Assembly: GCF_030814215.1 (NCBI RefSeq)
Contig: NZ_JAUSUT010000001.1
Coordinates: 5,580,001 to 5,644,000 of the forward strand
Origin: Amycolatopsis thermophila
GTDB lineage: Bacteria > Actinomycetota > Actinomycetes > Mycobacteriales > Pseudonocardiaceae
Reading direction: 5' to 3'
Length of the DNA stretch: 64,000 bases
In this document: piece after piece, positions 7,521-16,336 of the stretch
How positions within the stretch are numbered: the stretch's first letter is position 1
Layout of the letters: the number at the start of each line of letters is the position of its first letter
Notes under the pieces: model-generated
What the model was told of the DNA's origin: nothing
Databases searched by the model: none
The model's input: only the letters and a program-made list of their open reading frames with translations
Translations under genes and position numbers: made by a program

Positions 7521-9539
7521 ATGACCACCCAGACCAGTCCGGCCCGGCACCGGATCCGGAAGCTGCTCGTGGCCAACCGCGGCGAGATCGCGGAACGGAT
7601 CATCCGGTCCGCGCGTGCGCTGGACATCGCCACCGTCGCGGTGCACTCCGAGCCCGACGCCGACGCCCTGTTCGTCGAAGCGGCGGACGAGGCGGTCCTG
7701 CTCCCCGGCGCCGCGTCTGCGGACACCTACCTGCGCGCGGACCGCATCGTCGACGCCGCGCTGGCCACTGGCGCGGACGCGATCCATCCCGGCTACGGGT
7801 TCCTGTCCGAGAACGCCGAGTTCGCCCGCAGGTGCGACGAGGCCGGCCTGGTCTTCATCGGGCCGCCGGTCGAGGCGATCGAGGCGATGGGCTCCAAGAT
7901 CGCGGCGAAGGAGCTGATGGCGAAGGCCGGGGTGCCGGTGCTGCCGGGCGCCACGATCGACGACGCGGACGAGGTCGACACCGCCGCGGTCACCGCGATG
8001 GCCGAGGACATCGGTTACCCCCTGCTGGTCAAGGCCGCCTTCGGTGGCGGGGGTCGCGGAATGCGGATCGTCCGGGACGCCACCGAGGTCGTCGACGCCG
8101 TGGTGGGCGCGCGGCGCGAGGCCGCGTCAGCGTTTGGCAACGGCACCGTGTTCCTCGAGCGGTTCGTCGAGAACCCACGGCACGTCGAGGTGCAGATCTT
8201 CGGCGACACCCACGGCAGGGTGGTGCACCTGTTCGAACGCGAGTGCTCGATCCAGCGCCGCTACCAGAAGATCATCGAGGAGGCGCCGTCGCCCGCTGTG
8301 GACGAGGCGCTGCGCGCACGGCTTGGCGAGGCCGCTGTCGCAGCGGGCGCCGCGATCGGCTACACCGGCGCCGGGACCGTCGAGTTCGTGATGGCGCCCA
8401 CCGGCGAGTTCTTCTTCCTCGAGGTCAACACCCGGCTCCAGGTCGAGCACCCGGTCACCGAGGAGATCACCGGGCTCGACCTGGTTGCGCTGCAGATCCA
8501 GGTCGCCGAAGGCGAGCCTCTGCCGGCCGAAGCCCTCAACCCGACGATCAGCGGCCACGCCGTCGAAGCGCGCCTGTACGCCGAAGACCCGGTAGCCGAC
8601 TACCTGCCCGGCAGCGGCACCCTGCACCGCTTCCGCATCCCGGACCTGCCCGGGGTGCGCGTCGACACCGGGGTCCGCGACGGTTCGGTCGTCGGGACCA
8701 ACTACGACCCGATGCTCGCCAAGGTGATCGCACACGGCCGGACCCGCACCGACGCCGTGCGCAGGCTCGCCAGGGCACTGGCGGACGCGCGGATCCACGG
8801 TCTGGTGACCAACCGGGACCTGCTCGTGGCGATCCTGCGGGAGCCCGAGTTCGTGGCCGGCGCCACCGACACCGGGTACCTCACCCGGCACCCGCCCGCC
8901 ACCCTCGTCGGCACGCCTGGCAAGGACGTCATCGCCGTGCACGCGCTGGCCGCGGCCCTCGCGAGCCAGGCCGCCCGCCGGGCCGGCGCCCCGGTGCAAC
9001 GCGCGGTGCCCTCCGGCTGGCGCAACGTGGTGAGCTCCCCGCAACGCGCCGAGTACCGCATTGGCGAAACCGAGGTGGACGTCGCCTACCGGATCACCCG
9101 GAACGGGCTGGCCGCCGAGGTCGACGGAACGCCGGTGAGCGGGCTCGCGCTGCTCGAGGCCCGGCCTGACCTGGTTGACCTGCGCGTCGACGGGGTGCGG
9201 CGCCGAGTGCACGTGCACGCCGTCAACGACGCGGTGTACTGCGACAGTGTGCTCGGCGGGACCACACTGACCGAACGCCCGCGACTGCCCGAGCCGGGGA
9301 GTGGTGCCGCGCCCGGCTCGCTGCTCGCCCCGATGCCCGGCACGGTGGTCCGGGTCGTCGCCGAGCCGGGACAGCGGGTCGAGGCGGGCGCGGTGATCGT
9401 GGTGTTCGAGGCCATGAAGATGGAGCACTCCGTGCGTGCGCCTGTCACCGGCACGGTCAGCGAACTGAGCGTCCACCTAGGACAGACCGTCGAGGCCGGC
9501 GAGATCGTCGCCGTGATCGCCGAGGAGGAAACCCGATGA
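7521..9539 (+). CDS. Biotin-carboxylase/carrier alpha subunit
   Basis: A 672-residue biotin-dependent subunit that carboxylates its own biotin with ATP and bicarbonate and hands CO2 to the beta subunit. Domains in order are the biotin carboxylase N-domain (IRKLLVANRGEIAERIIRSA), ATP-grasp (LLVKAAFGGGGRGMRIVRDA, then FLEVNTRLQVEHPVTEEITG), biotin carboxylase C-domain, linker, and C-terminal biotinyl domain with VVFEAMKMEHSV, where the second Lys is biotinylated. Start ATG 7521 follows GAGGA. It overlaps the next gene by four bases (ATGA). Complete; no odd features. Confidence 0.95.
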   Translation: MTTQTSPARHRIRKLLVANRGEIAERIIRSARALDIATVAVHSEPDADALFVEAADEAVLLPGAASADTYLRADRIVDAALATGADAIHPGYGFLSENAEFARRCDEAGLVFIGPPVEAIEAMGSKIAAKELMAKAGVPVLPGATIDDADEVDTAAVTAMAEDIGYPLLVKAAFGGGGRGMRIVRDATEVVDAVVGARREAASAFGNGTVFLERFVENPRHVEVQIFGDTHGRVVHLFERECSIQRRYQKIIEEAPSPAVDEALRARLGEAAVAAGAAIGYTGAGTVEFVMAPTGEFFFLEVNTRLQVEHPVTEEITGLDLVALQIQVAEGEPLPAEALNPTISGHAVEARLYAEDPVADYLPGSGTLHRFRIPDLPGVRVDTGVRDGSVVGTNYDPMLAKVIAHGRTRTDAVRRLARALADARIHGLVTNRDLLVAILREPEFVAGATDTGYLTRHPPATLVGTPGKDVIAVHALAAALASQAARRAGAPVQRAVPSGWRNVVSSPQRAEYRIGETEVDVAYRITRNGLAAEVDGTPVSGLALLEARPDLVDLRVDGVRRRVHVHAVNDAVYCDSVLGGTTLTERPRLPEPGSGAAPGSLLAPMPGTVVRVVAEPGQRVEAGAVIVVFEAMKMEHSVRAPVTGTVSELSVHLGQTVEAGEIVAVIAEEETR

Positions 9540-10297
9540 CCCCGGTGCGCTACGAGGTGACGAACGGCGTCGCCTGGCTGACGATCGACCGCCCGGAGGC
9601 GCGCAACGCTCTGAGCGAACCGGTCCGGAAAGGACTGTTCGAGGGAGTCCGACGGTTCAACGCCGACGACGACGCCAGGGTGCTGGTGCTCACCGGCGCC
9701 GGCGAGAAGGCGTTCTGCGCAGGAGGCGACCTCAAGGAGATGAACGACACCGCGCTGACCGTCCCGCCGCCGGACTTCCTGCCCCAGCTTGGCCGCAACA
9801 TCGACGTGCCGAAGCCGACGATAGCGGCGGTCAACGGGATCGCCTACGGCGGCGGGTTCCTGCTGGCCCAGCAGTGCGACCTGGTCGTCGCCGCCGAGCA
9901 CGCCCGGTTCGCCGTCTCGGAGGTCAAGGTCGGTCGCGGTTCGCCGTGGGCGGCCCCGCTGTCCTGGCTCGTACCACCGCGCATCGCGCTGGAGATCCTG
10001 CTGACCGGCGACCCGGTCAGCGCCGCCCGGGCTCAGCAGTACGGGCTGGTGAACGAGGTCGTCCCGGCCGCCGAGCTGCGAGACCGGACGCAACGGCTCG
10101 CCGAGCGGATCGCCGCCAACGCGCCGTTGTCGGTGCTCGCCGCGAAGCGCACTGCCTACCTGTCCGCCAGCCACGACCGGGCCGAGGCCTACGACCGGGC
10201 CGAGGAGATCTGGGCGCCGGTGTACCTGTCGCAGGACGCGCAGGAGGGTCCGCTCGCGTTCCGGGAGAAACGCGCGCCCGTCTGGCAGGGACGCTGA
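9536..10297 (+). CDS. Enoyl-CoA hydratase/isomerase family protein
   Basis: A 253-residue crotonase-fold enzyme. The CoA-binding and oxyanion-hole segments GAGEKAFCAGGDLKEM and VNGIAYGGGFLLAQQCDLVV are present. The second catalytic position is unusual (SEVKVGRGSPWAAPLSWLVP), lacking the common E-x-x-x-G-x-x-P Glu, so hydration of an uncommon substrate or another crotonase reaction is possible. It is translationally coupled to the carboxylase alpha subunit (ATGA overlap) and sits where AtuE or a methylglutaconyl-CoA hydratase acts on the carboxylated enoyl-CoA. The specific substrate is inference. Confidence 0.88.
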   Translation: MTPVRYEVTNGVAWLTIDRPEARNALSEPVRKGLFEGVRRFNADDDARVLVLTGAGEKAFCAGGDLKEMNDTALTVPPPDFLPQLGRNIDVPKPTIAAVNGIAYGGGFLLAQQCDLVVAAEHARFAVSEVKVGRGSPWAAPLSWLVPPRIALEILLTGDPVSAARAQQYGLVNEVVPAAELRDRTQRLAERIAANAPLSVLAAKRTAYLSASHDRAEAYDRAEEIWAPVYLSQDAQEGPLAFREKRAPVWQGR

Positions 10298-10298
10298 C

Positions 10299-11111
10299 AT
10301 GGGTGTTTCGATGCGCCAGGTGCTCGACGACCTTCTCGCCGAGACACACGTGCTGCGGGACCTGGTCGCCGGCCTGGACGACGCCGGCCTCGCCACCCCG
10401 ACCCCCGCGGTGGGGTGGACCATCCGCGACCAGCTCACCCACCTCGCGTACTTCGACGAGACCGCGACGCGGGCCGCCGTCGACCCGGACGCGTTCCGGC
10501 GCGAAGCCGACGCGTTGATGGCCGGGGGGATGGACTTTCCCGACCGGATCGTGGCTGAACACGCCGGCCTGCCTGCCGACGAGGTCCGATCTTGGTTGGC
10601 CAGGGCGCGGAAGGAATTCGTCGCGGTCTTCCGTGCACTCGATCCGAAGACCCGGCTTCCGTGGTACGGGCCCGGCATGAGCGCCCTGTCCTCGGCGACG
10701 GCCCGGCTGATGGAGACCTGGGCGCACGGCCAGGACGTCGCCGACGCCCTCGGCCGGCATCGCGAACCCACGGACCGGTTGCGGCACATCGCCCATCTCG
10801 GGGTGCGGACCGTCGGATTCTCGTTCACGCTCAACGGCAGACCCGCGCCCGCGGTGCCGATCCGGGTCGAGCTCGACGCACCGTCGGGCGCCCGCTGGAC
10901 GTGGGGCCCGGACGACGCAGCGGACCGGGTCACCGGCACCGCGCTCGACTTCTGCCTGGTCGTCACCCAGCGACGGCACGTCGAGGACACCGCGCTCGTC
11001 GTCGCCGGCCCCGTCGCGACCGAGTGGATCCCGCTCGCCCAGACCTTCGCCGGCGCTCCGGGCGCCGGGCGTGCTCCCGGTTTCGCGGCCAGCCAAGGAG
11101 GAACACGATGA
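10299..11111 (+). CDS. TIGR03084 family metal-binding protein
   Basis: A 270-residue protein of the DinB/mycothiol-dependent maleylpyruvate isomerase-like superfamily. The N-terminal helical bundle has WTIRDQLTHLAYFDETA and a later METWAHGQDVADALG, with His residues in positions that bind metal in this fold. The C-terminal part matches the wyosine-base-formation-type domain. Such proteins recur in actinobacterial carboxylase/AtuA operons; their reaction is not established, and a thiol- or metal-dependent step is only a guess. Start ATG 10299 lies one base after the hydratase stop; the gene overlaps AtuA by four bases. Confidence 0.82.
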   Translation: MGVSMRQVLDDLLAETHVLRDLVAGLDDAGLATPTPAVGWTIRDQLTHLAYFDETATRAAVDPDAFRREADALMAGGMDFPDRIVAEHAGLPADEVRSWLARARKEFVAVFRALDPKTRLPWYGPGMSALSSATARLMETWAHGQDVADALGRHREPTDRLRHIAHLGVRTVGFSFTLNGRPAPAVPIRVELDAPSGARWTWGPDDAADRVTGTALDFCLVVTQRRHVEDTALVVAGPVATEWIPLAQTFAGAPGAGRAPGFAASQGGTR

Positions 11112-12889
11112 CGCCCGCCCCCCGCCGCCCCGTGCGGATCGGCAACTGCTCGGGCTTCTACGGCGACCGGCTCGCGGCCGCTCGCGAGATGGTCGAGGGT
11201 GGGCCGATCGACGTGCTGACCGGGGACTACCTCGCCGAGCTGACCATGCTGATCCTGTGGAAGGCCAGGCAGAAGGATGCGACCGCGGGATACGCCAAGA
11301 CCTTCCTCACCCAGGTCGAGCAGGTGCTGGGCAGCTGCCTCGACCGTGGCATCCGGATCGTGGCCAATGCCGGCGGCCTGAACCCCGCAGGGCTCGCCGC
11401 GGAGCTGGGCGCACTGGCCGAGCGGCTCGGCCTGCACCCCCGCATCGCCTACGTCGACGGCGACGACCTCGTCGACCGCCTCGACGAGCTGCAGGCCGCC
11501 GGGCACGACTTCGCCCATCTCGACACCGGCCGCAAGCTTGCCGAAGCCGGCGTCCGCCCGGTCACGGCCAATGCCTACCTCGGAGCCTGGGGGATCACCG
11601 AAGCCCTGCACGCGGACGCCGACCTGGTGGTCACCGGACGCGTCACCGACGCGTCACTGGTGGTCGGGCCCGCCGCGTGGTGGCACGGCTGGACCCGCGA
11701 GGATGCCGGCATCCACGACAAGATCGCCGGGGCGATGGTGGCCGGCCACGTCATCGAGTGCGGCCCGCAGGCCACCGGTGGGAACTACGCGTTCTTCGAG
11801 GAGGTCACCGACCGCCGCTACCCCGGCTTCCCGATCGCCGAGGTCGAGCCCGACGGCTCGAGTGTGATCACCAAGCACGAGGACACCGGCGGCCTGGTCT
11901 CCGTCGGCACCGTCACCGCCCAGCTCCTCTACGAGATCGGCGAGCCCGCTTATGCCGGGCCGGACGCGGTCGCGCACTTCGACAGCATCGAACTGGCCCA
12001 GGAGGGCGAGCACCGGGTCCGCATCCGCGGTGTCCGCGGCAGCGCCCCGACCGACCAGCTCAAGGTCGCGCTCAACTACGAAGGTGGCTACCGCAACACG
12101 ATGACGCTGGTGCTCACCGGGCTGCGGATCGAGGAGAAGGCGGCGTGGGCCAGCCAGCAGCTGACCGATCTGCTGGGCGGGCGGGACCGGTTCGCCGAGT
12201 TCGACGCGCAGCTGCTGCGGTTCGACCACCCGGACGCGGCTACCAATGCCGAGGCCACCGCGCACCTGCGGGTCACCGTGAAGGATCCCGACCGCCGCAA
12301 AGTGGGCCGGGCGTTCTCCGGCACGGTCATGGAGCTCGCGCTGGGCGGCTACCCGGGCTTCCACACCACCACCCCGCCGTCGGCGGAGAGCGCTTACGGG
12401 GTCTACTGGCCGACCCTGGTCCCGGCCGCGGAGGTGACGCACCGGGTCACCCTGCCGGACGGCAGCGTTCGCGTCATCCCGCACGATCCGGTCACCGCGG
12501 CCCTGCCGGTGCCCGCGGACCCGGGGCCCACACCCGCCCCGGCGACCGGGCCTTCCCGCCGGGCGCCGCTGGGCGCGGTTGCCGGGGCGCGCTCCGGCGA
12601 CAAGGGGGGCAACGCCAACATCGGGGTGTGGGCGCGGACCGATGAGGAATACGCGTGGCTGCGGGGTCATCTCACCGTCGACCGGGTGCGAGAGCTGCTC
12701 CCGGAGACCGCCGGTCTGGAGATCCGCCGCTACGAGTTGCCCAACCTGCGTGCGGTGAACCTGGTGGTCGTCGGCATCCTCGGCGACGGGGTGGCCTCGG
12801 CGACCCGGCCGGACCCGCAGGCCAAGGGGCTCGGCGAGTACCTGCGCAGCAGGCTCGCCGACATTCCGGAACGCCTGCTGCGGGACTGA
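11108..12889 (+). CDS. atuA: Acyclic terpene utilisation AtuA-family protein
   Basis: A 593-residue protein. The long N-terminal DUF1446 domain begins PVRIGNCSGFYGDRLAAARE and includes GPIDVLTGDYLAELTMLIL and VVTGRVTDASLVVGPAAW. The separate C-terminal AtuA domain has GAVAGARSGDKGGNANIGVW. AtuA is required for growth of Pseudomonas on citronellol/geraniol, but its reaction is unknown. ATG 11108 is preceded by AAGGAGG and overlaps the previous stop. This gene is the main reason to call the operon atu-like. Related operons without demonstrated terpene use exist in other actinomycetes, so the substrate remains open. Confidence 0.9.
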   Translation: MTPAPRRPVRIGNCSGFYGDRLAAAREMVEGGPIDVLTGDYLAELTMLILWKARQKDATAGYAKTFLTQVEQVLGSCLDRGIRIVANAGGLNPAGLAAELGALAERLGLHPRIAYVDGDDLVDRLDELQAAGHDFAHLDTGRKLAEAGVRPVTANAYLGAWGITEALHADADLVVTGRVTDASLVVGPAAWWHGWTREDAGIHDKIAGAMVAGHVIECGPQATGGNYAFFEEVTDRRYPGFPIAEVEPDGSSVITKHEDTGGLVSVGTVTAQLLYEIGEPAYAGPDAVAHFDSIELAQEGEHRVRIRGVRGSAPTDQLKVALNYEGGYRNTMTLVLTGLRIEEKAAWASQQLTDLLGGRDRFAEFDAQLLRFDHPDAATNAEATAHLRVTVKDPDRRKVGRAFSGTVMELALGGYPGFHTTTPPSAESAYGVYWPTLVPAAEVTHRVTLPDGSVRVIPHDPVTAALPVPADPGPTPAPATGPSRRAPLGAVAGARSGDKGGNANIGVWARTDEEYAWLRGHLTVDRVRELLPETAGLEIRRYELPNLRAVNLVVVGILGDGVASATRPDPQAKGLGEYLRSRLADIPERLLRD

Positions 12890-12896
12890 CCTCGTC

Positions 12897-13514
12897 ATGG
12901 CGGAGCCACGTGCCCGGCGCCGGGACCCCACCCGCAGGCAACGGATTCTCGCCGCGTCGGCCGAGCTGATCTCCGAGCAGGGCTACCACGCGGTCGGCTT
13001 GGCGGACATCGGCGCGGCGGCGGGGATCGTGAGCACCGGGGTGTACCGGCACTTCGCCGGCAAGCCGGCGATCCTGGCCGCCCTGCTGGAGCAGGTGATG
13101 AACCTGCTGGGGGAGGGCGCCGCCGGGATCGTCGCGAGCGCCCCCGATGACCGGGCGGCGCTCACCGGTCTCGTCCGGCACCACGTGCGGGTGGCCCTGG
13201 CGGACCGGCGGATCCTGCAGGTCTACCACCTCGAGGCGCGCCACCTGCCCGAGCAGGACTTCGGTCGGCTCCGGCGAGCCCAGCGCCACTACCTCGAGGA
13301 GTGGGTCGCCGTGCTGACCTCGCTGCGGCCGGGCCTCGGCGACGGCCAGGCGAGGGTCCTGGTGCACGCGGCGATCGGCGCTGTGCAGTCCATCCTCTTC
13401 CACAGTCCCGGGCTGGCGGACGACCGGCTCGCGACGCTGCTGTGCGACGCGGCGCACGCCTGCCTCGGCGTCGTGGCTGTGCCTCGGGCGGAACCGAGCG
13501 GAGAGCCGCCGTGA
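12897..13514 (+). CDS. TetR-family regulator (paralogue 1)
   Basis: A 205-residue TetR protein with helix-turn-helix RQRILAASAELISEQGYHAV, then LADIGAAAGIVSTGVYRHF. It is last in the operon, seven bp after atuA. It is clearly the sister of the TetR at 17162-17800: the ligand domains share DRRILQVYH, LPEQD, LRRAQRHY and LVHAAIGA/S.QSILF. The pair and the shared dyads at 4657, 14335 and 18331 suggest a duplicated local regulator sensing an acyl-CoA or its precursor. That function is inference. Confidence 0.9.
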   Translation: MAEPRARRRDPTRRQRILAASAELISEQGYHAVGLADIGAAAGIVSTGVYRHFAGKPAILAALLEQVMNLLGEGAAGIVASAPDDRAALTGLVRHHVRVALADRRILQVYHLEARHLPEQDFGRLRRAQRHYLEEWVAVLTSLRPGLGDGQARVLVHAAIGAVQSILFHSPGLADDRLATLLCDAAHACLGVVAVPRAEPSGEPP

Positions 13515-13530
13515 GCGCCCGGCGCCCGGC

Positions 13531-14307
13531 TCAGTCGAAGACCGCACAGGCCACTGCGGGCAGGTCCTCGGGCCGCCCCTGCGCGGCGATCGAATCGACC
13601 ACAGTGGAATCCCAGCCGCAGGCCCTGGCGGATCCAGTCCGATCCGGGTAGCCCATCTTGTCGAAGACGACTGGTGGACGTTCGCGCCCCGCGCGCCCGT
13701 GCCGCCCAGGTTCAGCGCGAGCTGGGGCCGCACCCGGTCGTCGGCGCGTGCCGGCCATCCGCAAATCCCGGCGGCGAGCGCCACGTTGCTCGGACCTTCG
13801 GCGCCGAGCTGTGTCGGCATCCGGGGCTGCAGCGGGCGCTGGGACGAGCGCGGCGGTTTGCCGTGTCCGCTCCCGACCGGACAGCGGCAGCTGGTGGAAC
13901 CCACCGTCGTGGGTCACCGGCCGTTCACGTGCCAGCGGGTGCGGGCTAGCGGACGAGGGTACGCGAAGCCGTGCCAGCCCTCGGACACTGGAGGTCGGGA
14001 GCCCCGAGTGCGAGTACCAGCCGCGCATTACAGAGGTGGTCGAGGGTCCTCGCGGTCGTGGCGGCCATCGCGGTCGCGGCGGGCGTGCGAGCGGGCAGCT
14101 GTGCGACGGCGGCGCCCAGCCGGACTCGCGTCCTGCGCGCCTCGCACGAGGCCGACGGGGGTGAACACGTCCGAACCGTGTGCTTCGGCGAACCAGGTGC
14201 CGTCGAACCCGAGGTCCTCGATCTCCCGGACCCGCTCGCCCCGCCGAGCCGGCACTCCTCCCGAGCAACTGGCCGACGTCGAGCCCCACGGGCATCGTCC
14301 TGATCAC
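13531..14307 (-). pseudogene. LLM-class (luciferase-like) oxidoreductase pseudogene
   Basis: Pieces of a flavin/F420-dependent luciferase-like monooxygenase are spread over three minus frames. N-terminal MPVGLDVGQL is followed by RGERVREIEDLGFDGTWFAE plus AHGSDVFTP, then RVRLGAAVAQLPARTPAATA, VTHDGGFHQLPL, EGPSNVALAAGI, and C-terminal MGYPDRTG with AAQGRPEDLPAVACAVFD before the stop. Several frameshifts are needed to join them, so it is dead. It fills the gap between the TetR gene and the synthetase promoter and may have belonged to the same catabolic island. Confidence 0.75.
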
Positions 14308-14334
14308 CGCTCCTGTTCGCTTCTCGAAGCCTGA

Positions 14335-14356
14335 CTAGTGCACGATCATTCACCAC
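14335..14356. promoter_or_regulatory. Imperfect dyad upstream of acyl-CoA synthetase
   Basis: CTAGTG-N10-CACCAC, 126 bp before GTG 14482. Its reverse complement matches the 22-bp core of the 4657 operator (4659-4680) at 17 of 22 positions, including the GTGAAT and TGCACTA blocks. It is likely a site for the same TetR protein(s). Confidence 0.6.
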
Positions 14357-14481
14357 ATGGCCAGCGACAGGGGACGTAATTCAGGGGAAGATGTGAATAG
14401 CTGGTGACTTTGGTCTTGTCGGACCAGCCACGAGGGTGGATGCTGTCGAGGTCGGGCCAGGCATGCGGCAAGGAGGCTGAT

Positions 14482-16164
14482 GTGGACCTGAACGGGAAGA
14501 TCGACGTCGCGAACCTGCGCGGACGTCGCGCGGTCAACCGCTGGGAGCGGACCTCCGTGGGCGACATCTTCGAACGGCTGACGTGGAGCTACCCGGACAA
14601 AATCGCGATCACGGGGCGCCCGGGCGCCTACGGCGAGGAACGGTTCGCCTCGGTCACCTACCGCCAAGCCGACGAAATCGCCAACCAGATCGCTCACGCG
14701 CTGGCGGGGCGCGGGCTGGAACCCGGCGCCCGGGTGGTGCTGTTCTGCGAGAACTCCGTCGAGGCGTACCTGGCCAAGATCGGCATCGCCAAGGCGGGCA
14801 TGGTCGCGATGCCGGTCAACCCCGCACTGGCCCCTGACGTGCTGGCGTACCTGGTGCGGCAAGGCGAACCGGGAGCGGCGATCGTCGACGCCGAACTGTG
14901 GCCACGTGCGGAACAAACGTTCACCGCCGCCGGCCTGCCCGTCGCGGCGACGGTCACCGTCGGCGGCGGTCCCGTCGCCGACAGCCCCAGCTTCGGCGAG
15001 TTCCTGGCAGGGCAGCCGGTCGGTGAGCCGGACGTGGAGATCCACGGCGACGACGTCTGGCAGCTGCTCTACACCTCGGGCACCACTGCCATGCCCAAGG
15101 GGGCCATGACCTCGCACGTCGCCAGTCACCTGGCGGCGCTGAACTTCACGGTCTCGCTCACCCGCGGGCTCCGGCTGGAGACCGAGTTGAGGGTGCTGAC
15201 CGCGCTGCCGATGATCTACCACGTCGGGGACCAGGTCTTCACGTTGTCGGCTTTCCTCGCCGGGGGGTCGCTGGTGCTCGGGCGCCGCCCGCTGCCCGAC
15301 CAGGTGGCGCTGGCGATCGAGGAGGAACGCGCCACCGCGGTGTGGGCCGGTTCGCCCCAGTTCGTCACCGCGCTGAACGTCGAGGCGGACAAGAGCGGCC
15401 GCGACCTGTCCAGCCTCACCGTCTTGGTGTACGGCTGGGGCGCGCTGGAACCGGCCGTTTACCACTCCCTGCAAGAGAAAGCACCGGGGCTGGTCGTGCT
15501 CGGAATCTTCGGGCAGACCGAAGCGATCGCCTGCCACCGGTTCTGGCCCGCGAAGTGGCCGGAGGTGTACGAACGCACCGCGCCCACGCTGAACTACGTC
15601 GGGGTGCCCAGCCCCCTGCTGGCCTCCGACGTGGTGGACGAGACCGGGCGCTCGGTGCGGGACAAACCTCAGACCCCCGGCGAGGCCGTGTACCGCAGCC
15701 CGGCCGTCACCGCCGGGTACTACCTCAACGAAGATGCGACACGCGAAGCGTTCCGTGGCGGCTGGTTCCACTCGGGAGACAGCGCCGCCGTGGACGCCGA
15801 GGGTCTGCGGGTCATGGTCGACCGGTTCAAGGACATCGTGAAATCCGGCGGGGAGAACGTGTCCAGCCTGCGGGTGGAGTCGGTGCTGCACGGTCATCCC
15901 GCCGTGGCGAAGGCGGCGGTGATCGGCCTGCCGCATGAGCACTGGGGCGAGGCGGTGACGGCCGTCGTGGTGCTCGGCCCCGGGGCCGAGGTGGACGAGG
16001 CGGCGCTCATCGCCTACTGCCGCGAACGGCTCGGAGGCTACGAGACGCCCAAGGCCATCGTGTTCGCCGACGCCCTGCCCGAAACGGTCGGGGGCAAGGT
16101 CCTCAAGTACAAGCTCCGCCAGGCGCACGCCGACCTCTTCCAGGACCGGAAGGAGTCACGCTGA
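14482..16164 (+). CDS. AMP-forming acyl-CoA synthetase
   Basis: A 560-residue ANL-superfamily ligase that activates a carboxylic acid to its CoA thioester via an acyl-adenylate. Seen are the P-loop-like LLYTSGTTAMPKGAMTSH, the adenylate motif GGWFHSGDSAAVDAEG, the hinge MVDRFKDIVKSGGENVSS, and the catalytic Lys in GGKVLKYKLR. GTG 14482 is chosen because AAGGAGG precedes it; upstream in-frame codons lack family similarity. It begins a second operon with a tiny ORF and an enoyl-CoA hydratase. In the atu scheme it corresponds to AtuH-type acid activation. Confidence 0.9.
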   Translation: MDLNGKIDVANLRGRRAVNRWERTSVGDIFERLTWSYPDKIAITGRPGAYGEERFASVTYRQADEIANQIAHALAGRGLEPGARVVLFCENSVEAYLAKIGIAKAGMVAMPVNPALAPDVLAYLVRQGEPGAAIVDAELWPRAEQTFTAAGLPVAATVTVGGGPVADSPSFGEFLAGQPVGEPDVEIHGDDVWQLLYTSGTTAMPKGAMTSHVASHLAALNFTVSLTRGLRLETELRVLTALPMIYHVGDQVFTLSAFLAGGSLVLGRRPLPDQVALAIEEERATAVWAGSPQFVTALNVEADKSGRDLSSLTVLVYGWGALEPAVYHSLQEKAPGLVVLGIFGQTEAIACHRFWPAKWPEVYERTAPTLNYVGVPSPLLASDVVDETGRSVRDKPQTPGEAVYRSPAVTAGYYLNEDATREAFRGGWFHSGDSAAVDAEGLRVMVDRFKDIVKSGGENVSSLRVESVLHGHPAVAKAAVIGLPHEHWGEAVTAVVVLGPGAEVDEAALIAYCRERLGGYETPKAIVFADALPETVGGKVLKYKLRQAHADLFQDRKESR

Positions 16165-16165
16165 C

Positions 16166-16336
16166 GTGGGTCGCTACGACGACGTCTGTTCGAAGAGCAT
16201 GACAGACCCGCACAAGATCCTGCGCAAGACCATGCACGGAATCGCGGACGGCCGGGACGAACCGATGCCCGCCACCGTCGAGGACGCGAGCGTGCTCGAC
16301 ACCGTGTGGACCGTCCTGCGGGGAGAGCCGAGGTGA
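16166..16336 (+). CDS. Small hypothetical protein (56 aa)
   Basis: A GTG-started frame of 56 codons (VGRYDDVCSKSMTDPHKILR...WTVLRGEPR). It begins one base after the synthetase stop, with AAGGAG about ten bases upstream, and its stop overlaps the GTG of the next hydratase gene (GTGA at 16333-16336). The tight spacing on both sides argues it is translated or is the remains of a translated gene. No family recognised; it might be the C-terminal scrap of a larger enzyme. Confidence 0.45.
   Translation: MGRYDDVCSKSMTDPHKILRKTMHGIADGRDEPMPATVEDASVLDTVWTVLRGEPR

Noticed and set aside
5907..9539. Calling the carboxylase a propionyl-CoA or acetyl-CoA carboxylase
   Set aside because: The beta subunit N-terminus (LRSALNTADETYQTN) and operon with AtuA fit the MCC/GCC group better; exact substrate is left open.
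9086..11611. Long minus-strand frame of 841 codons
   Set aside because: It lies antisense to hydratase, TIGR03084 and AtuA genes, which are well conserved; the frame is open only because of GC-rich third positions.
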